DNA of 64,000 bases from Smittia aterrima (Eukaryota; Arthropoda; Insecta; Diptera; Chironomidae). A program made the translations under genes and the position numbers. Where the stretch lies: contig CP093829.1 in assembly GCA_033063855.1 (NCBI GenBank), forward strand, positions 7,016,243 through 7,080,242. Reading direction: 5' to 3'. Under the pieces are notes generated by a model. That model was given only the letters and a program-made list of their open reading frames with translations, was not told where the DNA came from and did no database searches. Shown here piece after piece: positions 1 through 10,127 of the stretch (position 1 is the first letter of the stretch; every line of letters begins with the position of its first letter).

Positions 1-1871
1 CCGCGAGTTGTTGAATTGGTGCTTTTGACGTTTGTGCTTCTTCTACGAGTCTGACGATTTGTGCTAACGTTGTGTTCTCTCCAGTGTGCGTTGCGACCAT
101 GAAAATGATTCCGTTTTGATTTAAAGAGCCACCTATCACGACACTTCCCACACGTTTCAAGACAGGCATTGACTCGCCGGTGATCAAACTCTCATCGCAC
201 GAAGACGATCCCGATATCACTTTCCCATCAACCGGAATTTTACTTCCCGGCACGACTTTCAAGATATCGTTTCGTTGAATCAAATCAACGGCGATTGATT
301 TCTCACTGAGAATTTCATTGTCTTTTCCCATCATGACAATTATGGCATCCGTTGGTTTCAGCGACAACAGTTTTGATAAAGCTTCTGACGTCTTTCCTCG
401 CGCAATGTTTTCCAACCACCGGCCGAGTGAAACAAATATGAACAGCATGGCTGGGGTGTCGAAGAACGTAAGTGGAGAGGTTTTATGAGATTGGAACATT
501 GCTATCGATAATACCACAACTGAGTACATGTAACTGATCGTTGTTGCCATCGCGATAAGAACATCCATGTTGCTGGTTCCGTGTTTGAGGGCTCGATAAG
601 CTTGAATGTAAAAATGATATCCACCGATGAACTGAACTGGCGTTGACAAGACAAACATAACTAAATTCTCCATAGAAAGGCCGGGAAGGATGCAGCACAT
701 GTTCTCGTGCCCTTCAATCTCCATCATTATCATGAAGTAAGTCATTGCTATCATGCACGGTCCGCCGAAGGCAAGCGAAAAGAGAAAAGTGTTTCTCCAT
801 TTCTTAATTTCTCTTTTGTTCTCCAAGTAGCCATAAGACATTTTGTCGTTTCGGCTAACTACTTCAGCCTCAAATCCAAGGCCGAGTATACTTTCGCATA
901 TCTCTCTAGGCCCTGTCTCTTCGCTGTTGTATTCGAACTTGCCTTTCTGTGTGGTCAAGGCAACGGCCGCTTTAGAAACTCCTTTAATCTTTAACACATG
1001 AGTTTCGATCTTGTTCACGCATGACGCACATGACATTCCTCGAATTTGTATTTCCACGCTATTGAGACCAGCGTCAGGCTCGTAGATTGTTTCGGTAGGG
1101 AAACCTAAGTTCGATAAAGAAGCGGCAATCTCATCAGCGCTGATTAACATCTCGTCGTATTTAATTTCTGCCTTTGCACCTAAAAGTGAGATAAGAACTG
1201 ACTCGACGCCCACGATCTTTCGGCAATGCTTCTCGATAGCCGACACGCAACTCGAACACGTCATTCCTCGAACATGAAAGAATCCTCTCTTCAAGTCACT
1301 ATTGTTGATGCTTCCGCCGTTTCCATTCATTACAACTGTTGTGACACCTTCACTTTTCACTGGCTTGTTATCACTTTCTTCTTCTATTGGATCTAGACTA
1401 GCTTTGAATCCAAGATCAATAATGGCTGTTACGATCTCAGACGGTTCCACTAGTTGGCTGTTAATCCTTACTGTAGCTAACTTATTCTCAAGGTCAACTG
1501 TGATGTTCTCAACTCCCGATCGCGTGGAAATGTTCGTCTCAATTTTGTTGACACAATTTTTGCATTTCATTCCACGAATGTGAATGTTAACAATGATTTC
1601 ATTGTTGTCACTGAGATATGACTTAAAGCCGAGGCTACGGATTAACTTTACGACGTCACTCGGATCGATTAGCGTTGGGTCATATTCGGCATATGCTTCC
1701 TTCTCATCCAACGTAACTTTAATTTTCACTACACCTAACTTGTTCCGCACATTCTCTTCAATTTTTCTAACACATGATTGGCATTTCATGCCATAAACTT
1801 TCACCCGCGCTACCGAAGTGTCTTTGAGCTGAAGTAGACTGTGATGTTCCTCGAAATCGTCCATTGGATCC
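1..1871 (-). CDS. ATP7: Copper-transporting P-type ATPase, N-terminal part (partial)
   Basis: Pumps Cu(I) across Golgi/vesicle and plasma membranes using ATP. Open from an ATG at 1864 to the window edge (621 codons), so the C-terminal two thirds lie outside. Four heavy-metal-associated (HMA) domains are visible, with copper-binding motifs GMKCQSC (residues 25-31), GMKCKNC (98-104), GMTCSSC (200-206) and GMSCASC (276-282). First membrane helices begin near residue 358 (FLFSLAFGGPCMIAM); the actuator-domain motif ITGES is encoded near 190-210. The CPC membrane copper site and DKTGT phosphorylation site would be beyond position 1. The start is seven bases inside the exon: an acceptor (TTTTGACAG) ends at 1872, so the 5' UTR is split by an intron. 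All four HMA domains sit in one exon with no interruption. Divergent to Rbfox. Identification is secure; the exact start is likely but a further upstream coding exon cannot be excluded. Confidence 0.93.
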
Positions 1872-4070
1872 CTGTCAAAATAAACAAACAAATTGTTAGC
1901 GTCGTGTATTTACTCGGACAACAACGGATAGCATTATTATTATCACGATCGAGCGTTATCAATCCTCCTCGTCCATGCAGTCGAGATAAGAGAGCTCTCA
2001 TAAATATTTTTTTCACCACTCAACTCGTAGACTTAATCGGGAAACTTCTGATTCTTGATTCGGACAACGTTTCGACTGAAATCGCTTTTATTTTAATGCG
2101 AATTATTTCACGTTTACGATTGGAAAGTGACGTAAGCTCAGATCGGTCCAAGTGAAAGTACAAAATTGTGATCCAAAAAACCTCACGTACCGTTGTAACA
2201 AAAATTCTCTTTCTTCTTGTTTTGAGCCCATTTTCTCGCTTTTACGTTTTACCTCGCTATGTGCTAGATCGAGACTGAAGTAATTAATTGGATCTGATAC
2301 TTTCAACTGTATGTCATTCCGCGCTCAAGCGATAAGATAAGAGTTCGTGTTCACGAGTGATTGAACTCATCGTTTTCTGTGATTAAAATGACTTAAAACT
2401 TTTGATCGCAAAACTAACATCTTGAGCTGTATTATTTTTTTCGTGTAGACACATCAGTGTTATGCTTCGAACTAAACTACTTGCAGCTTAAGAAAATCGG
2501 CTCGTGAGAAGAAGGAAATGAAAGAATAGCGGAGAAACCAATAATAACAAAAAACTTACTTTTTCTCGTTCATCGTAATATCTGAAATGAGATAAACAGA
2601 AACTGAATCACTGATCGGTTTTATAATTCATTGAAGTCTCGCATTTACTTGTTTCCATTCTGATGAATTGTCTCTATCACATTTTAAGCACAAACTAAAA
2701 TAAACTTTCCTTCTGTTCTGAACTATTTTTTTTGTAAACAAAGGGCGAAGGGCGAATGTTTTTGAATTTAGAAGTTTTTAACAAGAAAATTTGAAGTTCA
2801 CATAATGAAGAGAATGACTTGACGAGTTTTCTTCAATTAAAATTTAATTAAAATCATAAATTAATAATTTACGATCGCAAATTAAAGAAAATTCCCTAAA
2901 ATGGACACAAAACTTTTGATTCGATTTTAAAAATTGGATTTTTCTTCAACTGTTACATTTTTATTTCAGACTTTAATTAATTTAATTTCGATGTCAAATG
3001 AAACTAACTTTAGACTATCGAAACATTTAGGAGGAAACTGAGATTTCAACGTTTCCATTCATAAATTCGCCACTCACACAATTACGCAAATTTTTTATCC
3101 GAGACGATCGCGCTTTACTTGGAAAAGTTTTAAAATTGATGTCAGCGCTTCATCAGGATCCTGACAAAGTCATATCAAAGGCTCTGATAAAAAAGATGCT
3201 TGATCTTGAAGTTTAATTATTTCTTTCAGTTTAAGTGACGGAATTTGGCGAGGAATCCATTTACTCAAAGTACCGCTACGAATCCCGTTTTTATTCCCGT
3301 TATCACAGGATTTACAGTTATGACTCACACTAACACATCAAATCCTTTATCAGACGATCCCGTTAGATTCACGAAGATCCTCATTAAGTGATCAACCTTC
3401 GAAGGAGTAAGTTAAGCCAGGATTGAAATTTAATTAGAATCGATTTTTCTCATTAGAAGTTAATTATTATTAGTTAGTCAATAGTGATGATTAGAATGAG
3501 CAAGTTAAGTGAAGATTTAGATAAATTCATCGTGAATTGGTTCATGAGACTTCAATTGGATAAAGAGTTTGATGAGTTGTCGACAGAGATTCAGGTAAAG
3601 CAGAAAAATCATTCGATCTACGAAAAATCTGGAAACTAAGTTGGGCTTTAAAACCTGAAATATTTCTACAATCTTTAACCGTCGTAATATCTTTAAATCG
3701 TTCATACTTTCAACTGGGGTACGTAGTTTTCATCGAGACTTCAAAATAAAAGCTTCGTGCCATCGACTGAGACTTAGTTCATATTTCGAGTTGGATCGGA
3801 GAAGAATTTGTTTTTTCGCAGCTCCGTTTCGTGCTGTAGAACTTTTAATTAATATTTTAGAGAATCTCAGTACATTGATGTGCATGCAAAGGAAAGATTC
3901 TGAGTGCTTAAAGTTAGGAAAAAGAGTTAAACGAGACAAGTTTTTGTGTATAAAATTTTAATCGATAATTTGGAATCAGAGGAAAAAGGATATTTTTATT
4001 GTTGTACATCAGACACTACAAGGAGCATCTCATCTTAAATATTTGAGGAATAAGCAGAAAAGTCTCTTTT
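1872..4070. other. Intergenic: ATP7 5' UTR intron/promoter and Rbfox upstream region
   Basis: AT-rich DNA between the divergent ATP7 and Rbfox genes. It must hold at least one non-coding first exon of ATP7 (an acceptor ends at 1872) and probably the Rbfox promoter and 5' UTR. The open frames in it are short, several begin only at non-ATG codons, and none resembles a protein family. One TGCATG (Rbfox-type) site occurs at 3891-3896. I see no repeat or RNA gene. Confidence 0.6.
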
Positions 4071-7000
4071 ATGTGGTCGAACGCTTATTTTTTACCTCCT
4101 CAAGGAATGTATTTCCCGGTGAGTTCTTTTACGAATTTTCTTTCCCCATCCCACGCACCAATCCTCTCCCCAGCATCCCTCGCACACACAAGGACGTGAA
4201 TCCATTTGATGATTAAATGCACATTTTCTCTTCTCTCATTTTGTAAAACCTTATCCTCCCGTTTTTCCTTTAGTCTTTTTTAAACAACAACACAAATGAA
4301 TTGTTTGGATGATGATTTTTTTTTTCTGTGCTGCTCTTCAAGACGCGTAGATTTTTCATATTTCTTCTTCTATAAATAAGTTTTATGATGATGATTGCAT
4401 ATGGAATCATGTTTTTTCTTCTCTCTCTCTTGTTGTTAAAAATCCCAACAAGCAGATGTTTCACATTTCTTTCTGATGGATCACAAATTTCTCTCTTTGC
4501 GTTTCGGAAAGTTTGCGAAAAATAATTTTTTTTCGTGGAGTCAAACGAAACTTTTATTTTTTTTTTCTCTTTCTTTGGATGAAAGAGTTTGTGTCTTTGC
4601 ATATTTTTACGTCTTTATGCTTCCGGTGCTAGCAATTCATGTGTCTGCCTCAATTACAAAGAAGAGAGACGATGAAAAAAAAATTCAATGCGAAAAGGCA
4701 GCAGAGACGTTTTCTTTGGGGCTGAGCTCATCGTAGTCTTCGTTTTTATTCCCCAAGCATTTGCTACTCATGATTATTGTAGAAATCATGTTAACGTGTT
4801 GAATACATCAGACGATTCTTCTTCTTGATCTTTTAAGTTAATGTCAAAAACAAACCGAAGAAGCGCTCGAAAAATGTTGATGCGATTGAGTAATCGCTTT
4901 GATAGCCTTTTCAGCTCTGACCTTTTCGCTATCAGTTTGAATATTATTATTAACACAACCTCAGCTCTTCACAATTTTTTTTTGTTTGCGAACGCTTCTT
5001 CATATCGAACGTTTTATAATTTATTGGGAGACAAATGATATTCGAGCCTGAGCGATCGTCCACAAAGAAATCTGATGTGAATTTTAAATTTCTTTTCGTC
5101 GAGCAGCAGACGAAGATCGCTCAATTGTCTTTAATTTTCTTGAGTCTCTTTTGAAAATAGTTTCACGACTGAATCTTTCAATTTGATTGCTTTTCATTTG
5201 TCTGTCACTGAAAAGGGGAAGGGCCGCTCAATTATGGCGGGAAGTGTTGTGAATTCACAGCTTATGAAATGCGTAGTATTTAAAACAGAACGACGTCAAA
5301 TTCATCATCTCCGAAATGACTTTTCTTTATGTTATCTCTGTACAGTTCCTCGCACTCTCGCTCTTGTTTTCCTTAAGGAGTTTTAGAATGAAAAATGTTT
5401 TCAATCTTCTTCTATCTCTAGACTTGTCTAAACGCAACATTTTTTTTGGCTCATGTTCACTCAAAAAATTGTTCTTAATTGGTTAGATCAGCGCAGAGGT
5501 CATTTCAATTGAGAGGGTTCATTAAAATAAAGCGGGCATCACTGCACACGCTCGTTCGTACAATTCTCCGTCGCCTCTATGATAATAATCAATTTTATTA
5601 CGAGGAGGAATGTGATTCAATCGTCATTTCGAATTCAAAGATGATGCAAATTTCGAGACGCCAAATTTTCTTCGTTTTTAATAAAAAATGCATTCATACA
5701 TTGAGTAGAAAAAGTAGAAAAAAAATGTATCACATTGTAAAAAACGGTGGAACGACGCCAAAAACACGGATTTGCAAAGAACACAAAGCTAGTTGTAAAA
5801 TTATAAACTATCAAAAAAGAAAGCTCGCAGCTTCTCTAATGTTTTCTTCTTTGTATCGTGTCTGAGCCAATGGTTGCGACGCTCGATTAAACTCGACACG
5901 ATCCTTGTGTCATACAAATCCTTCGTTCGTCTTTTCTTTCTCCTCCTCCGTGAATTATGCCGCAAACGAAAAAGTATTTTCTGAATGCAAATTCGTATGT
6001 TCTGTTCCGGAAGCCTCGTTGCCAGTTTTTCGTCTTCATTCAGTTCGCCTTTTGCAACAAACTAATTTGCATCAATCGATTCTTCCTCATGTAGACTCAC
6101 TTTGACTAAGAATTGCTTTTATTGACAATGTACATGTTAGTCTTGCGTAGCTCGTGATTTTGGCTAGAACTAATCCTTCGATTTTTCGTTACAGCAACTG
6201 GTGCAAGCGGGAATGGGCACACATTTTCCTTCGACGGGGTTCTCGCCCACAGCTCCAACAGTCGGCCCTGAAAGCTTATCAGTCGCCGTCGCTGTTAAGA
6301 ATGCAATTAACGATCCTCTTATGTCACTCAAACCCGATGCAAATACTCAGCAGCAGCCAAACATCAGCGCCACACATGTAAGCAATAAATTTTTGTGTGA
6401 AAGGGACCTTTTGAACTATAAACTTTGCTTTTCAACAGACAACATCGACTGAATTCAGCTCAATAGTGTCGCAGCCTGTTACAACCATAAGTACATCAAT
6501 ACCTCTTTCAGTATCCACAACAGCCAACAACAGCAATGATCAACTCAAAGTAAAGTTTTTGACAAAAGCAGAATTTATGCAAATCATTCGTGAACTAATT
6601 TTATTGTTTGTTAAGGAATTCTCACTCAATTCTGAGGCTGATAATGTTAGTGCCAACGTCGAAGCCAAATTGTCAACAGCGACACCAACGTCTGGAGTTC
6701 CAACCAGCGTGTCAACTGAAGCATCCGCCGTAATATCATCGTCACCCACAAGCGGCATTCCAACCGGGACGACAACGACTTCTTCCACCACAGCCGATTC
6801 CAAATCTCAACCAAAGCGTCTTCACGTGTCTAACATACCTTTTAGATTCAGAGATCCAGACTTGCGTGCCATGTTCGGCGTAAGTTTCATCATCTAATTA
6901 TATTTAATGATTAACTGTCTTACCTTACAATTATTTGTAGCAATTTGGACCAATCCTTGACGTCGAAATCATTTTCAATGAACGAGGCAGCAAGGTGAGT

Positions 7001-10000
7001 TTAATGTTTCATACTGTCACACACTCTACTGTTCTTAAATGCTCTACAAACGAAACATAGATCGAACATTAATCAAGCGTCTGTGCCATATTAAACAAAA
7101 ATATAATTTATACCAATTTCAGATATAAATTGAAAAATGGTTTCAAATATGAACATTATCATAAAGAAAATGTTATCTTTTCTCATTTGATCCGACAGAG
7201 ATCATTTAACAAAACTCTCCGTCGACCGTTGAAAGGTACTTAATCGAAAGAAAATCGCTCGTAGTTTAAGAGGAGAATCTTTAATCCTTTAATTTTGCAT
7301 CTTTTGCTGTAAATTGAATTGAACAACATAATATTTATGATATAAGGTGCACTCGGTGAATTAAACTCATTTCAAGAAACGTTTTCTGTCAGTACCGTCA
7401 CGAAGAGTCTTCGATGGAGAATCAATTGATTGACGAATGGAAAGAATGAAGAAGAAATCTCGTGACGTGACTGAGAAACTTTCTGCTGTTGACCCTAGCT
7501 CTTCATGTGCTAAGTTGAGCTGAAGTGTTTGAGCTCTTATTCTTTCTCCTTTAAGAGTTTTTGAAACGATGAACTTGAATGACGTGTTGTAATTCTGTTT
7601 TAGTGACATTTTGCTTAAAAGGAATCATTTCTCTTTTGTATGAACTTATGGAGAGAGAGAAAAGTTATCATCCATTGTTCCTAAGTGTAAGCTCGTAAAA
7701 GATGAGACCTTGTGAAGCGATTATTTTTATGATAATGACAAGCATGACCATAATCTAATCTGCGGATGTCTTGTATTCTTTTAACCGAACTTTCGTAGAC
7801 GGCTTCTTGCATACCAATAAGTATCTATATGAGTCAATTGTGTCTATGTTTAATTTTCTTGCGACGAAAATATCTCTCGGAGGAGAATATATTTTCTTTC
7901 GAATTTTGCATGCAAGGCGAAGCTGACAGATTGTGACGAGAAAATTTGACACCGCGAAACGCTTTTATATTCAATCGAATCATATAGAAACACATTCATT
8001 TAGATTCTTATCGACACTCAACCAAACTCTCTACGACTGAACAATAGAACGAATCCCAACGGAAAAGGTTTCATGGTGAAATCGATCGAAGCGATTACTT
8101 GAACGATATCGCATGATACCTTTTTAATGTAAGTGTTTCCGAACAAACAACAAACAATGATCGATGAACTTCGATCTCTAAGCATGACGATTTCATGTTG
8201 GCATTAATGCACACACATTCTAAATACTTATGAATGAAAATATGACAATATGACAAAGAAAAACCATAATTAATTAATCAATAGACTTCTCTCTTTCAAT
8301 TAAATAAAAACAAACAAGAATTAGCTCGGAGATATATTTCTTAATAATGTTTTAATACTTGATAATTATAATATGAGACTTGAAAGCTTTTTGGGAGTTT
8401 TACGTGGCACGTTTTTCTGTTTTGTAATTGTTTACAACCAAACAGAAGAAAGAAGAAGATGATGATGAAGGGCTCTTCATGTTAGTAGTCGAAAAAGGAA
8501 GTTTGATGGAGGAGAGTTCTAGTAGTCATGCTGACATGTCTTGTTTCATTCACTTTTTTCCTTTCTTTGGCTGTAAAAACTGATCTTGAGCGAACGAAAA
8601 ACTTACTGGATTTTGTTCAACTTTTTTAATTTCATTAATTTTTCTATTCCGTCTGCCGCCATAAACTTTGATGATGAAACTATAAATTTGCATGTTCCAT
8701 TCTAGGGTTTCGGTTTTGTGACAATGCATAACAGTGCGGATGCTGAACGAGCACGAGAACGTCTTCACGGAACTGTGGTAGAAGGTCGCAAAATTGAGGT
8801 GTGCATGATGTTAATTTTTAATTCTCCCTCTCTCGCAAAATAAGTCTTTAGAAGTTCTCTTAACAAACAAACAATCATTGACAAAAGAAACAGTTTTAAG
8901 CTCTCTTCGCAATGTGTTTTGATTTGAAGTTGTTTATTCTTGAGAAAGGCTGCTGGATCTCTCTTAGTTATCGCACTTTTTATGTCTTTTTCGCGCATTG
9001 CCTCTTTAGTTAGTTGTCATTCGTATAAATATTTTTGTTCTGTCAACCACCAGCTGCTCAAAGATCCTTTAATTACAATTAACTGCATGTCCTCTTAGAC
9101 TGTAATGAAAATACTTTTTCTTTTGACAAATCCACGTTTAAGTAACACGAACTTTGACCCCTCAATTTAGGTAAACAATGCTACAGCTAGAGTTCAGAGT
9201 AAAAAGATTGCAGCGGTGCCAAATGGTACGTAACGAGTAGTTTGTAAATTATTAAGCAATTTTATCATCATTATCGACCTTGTTAGTTATCGATTTATAA
9301 CAAAAGTTTCTTTTCCTCCCAACGATTCAACAGTTTGCGTGCAATGGCCAGCAGATGGTAAGATAAAGAAGAAACTTTTTTTATAAGCTCAAACTCTTAA
9401 TGATTAATTGATTTACAGCTGCAGCAGCCTTAAGAGGCGTAGCGATTCAGCAAAGCAGAGCTCGAGCAGCTTTTCCAACTCGCACTTTAGCACGGTTTCC
9501 CACACCGATGAGCAGTGCAACAGCAGCTAACACTTTACATGGTTATGCACCGTGAGTCTCTTTTAATTGCTGTCACGACTTCATGAAATTAAAAACACAA
9601 ATCAATTCTAGAATGTATTACGATCCATACAACGCTATGATTGCTGCAGCCGCTGCTGCTTCAAATGATCAGAACATGCGTTTACAAGTAAGTTCTATAA
9701 TTGGAGAAAGATAAAGTTACATCATTCTTATCAACATTTTTGTCTTTTTCAGGCCGCCGCTGCTAATCCAGCACTTATGAAAACTCCATTGACTCAATCT
9801 CAACAAGCATACTCAACTGCATTTAATACTGCACGTGCATTAAATGCTGCTGGTTTGGCACAAGCTCAAGCTCAGCCAGTCACTGCAGCTAGCTATGCTG
9901 CTTTGAGCGGGTAAGCTATCTAAGATTATTAATGTGTCATTTGAATTGATTTCTAAAATTCGCAGATACGGAAGAGAGTATACGGATCCCTACTTGGGAC

Positions 10001-10127
10001 ATGGAATCGGACCAGTTCCCGGCTATCAGGTAATTCATTGTAAAGTTCTCTTTAAAATCCTTTTTCTTAACATTAATTTTTTTAGGCTATGTACCGCGGA
10101 GCTTACTCTCGCTTCACGCCATATTAA
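4071..10127 (+). CDS. Rbfox1: RNA-binding Fox protein (splicing regulator)
   Basis: Sequence-specific splicing factor that binds (U)GCAUG through one RRM. Exons: 4071-4118, 6195-6377, 6439-6879, 6941-6994, 8706-8798, 9171-9225, 9334-9357, 9419-9551, 9612-9687, 9753-9910, 9966-10029, 10086-10127; all phases agree, giving 456 residues (434 if 6550-6615 is spliced out). The RRM starts at PKRLHVSNIPFRFRDPDLR, nearly identical to animal Rbfox; RNP1 (GFGFVTM) is in the 93-nt exon 8706-8798. After the RRM come Ala/Gln-rich segments and the conserved C-terminus YRGAYSRFTPY. The N-terminal Ser/Thr-rich region is poorly conserved, as in the family. The first exon (MWSNAYFLPPQGMYFP) is inferred from an ATG followed by a GTGAGT donor in phase, and is the least certain exon; alternative promoters are common in this family. 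Fly orthologue is A2bp1/Rbfox1. Confidence 0.93.
6550..6615 (+). other. Probable 66-nt in-frame intron (exitron-like) in Rbfox exon 3
   Basis: Starts CTCAAA|GTAAAG and ends in a pyrimidine-rich stretch with CTAAT then TTGTTTGTTAAG|GAATTC. It has no stop and is 3n long, so both retention and removal keep the frame. If translated it gives a hydrophobic 22-residue segment (ending IIRELILLFVK) out of character with the Ser/Thr/Pro-rich surroundings. Its length matches the other short introns of this gene (55-65 nt). Confidence 0.65.
8689..8694 (+). promoter_or_regulatory. TGCATG Rbfox site just upstream of the RRM exon
   Basis: TGCATG ends 11 nt before exon 8706, where it would overlap the branch point/polypyrimidine region; Rbfox bound upstream of an exon usually causes skipping. 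Further TGCATG sites in the same region are at 7907-7912 and 9084-9089. Confidence 0.7.
8706..8798 (+). other. Rbfox 93-nt RRM exon, likely regulated cassette
   Basis: Encodes 31 residues from GFGFVTM to GRKIE, including RNP1. Length is exactly 93 nt and flanking phases are 0, so skipping removes RNP1 but keeps the downstream frame. In mammals the equivalent 93-nt exon is skipped under Fox autoregulation to make a dominant-negative protein. Here TGCATG motifs lie at both splice sites (next two entries). Confidence 0.8.
8802..8807 (+). promoter_or_regulatory. TGCATG Rbfox site overlapping the 5' splice site of the RRM exon
   Basis: The donor reads GAG|GTGTGCATG, so TGCATG covers donor positions +4 to +9, the bases U1 snRNP pairs with. 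The donor itself (GTGTGC) is weak, consistent with a regulated exon. Confidence 0.7.
9334..9357 (+). other. 24-nt microexon of Rbfox
   Basis: Between acceptor ACGATTCAACAG and donor GATG|GTAAGA. It adds eight residues (VCVQWPAD region) just C-terminal to the RRM. Entering and leaving phase are both 1, so it can be included or skipped without frame change. Confidence 0.7.

Noticed and set aside
483..698. 71-codon minus frame and the plus frames at 707-994, 1302-1583, 1584-1796
   Set aside because: They overlap the unbroken ATP7 frame, which has four clear HMA domains; they are shadows in other frames.
5479..5865. 128-codon plus frame in Rbfox intron 1
   Set aside because: Begins at TTG, Lys/Ile/Ser-rich in AT-rich DNA, no family resemblance, no promoter or poly(A) context.
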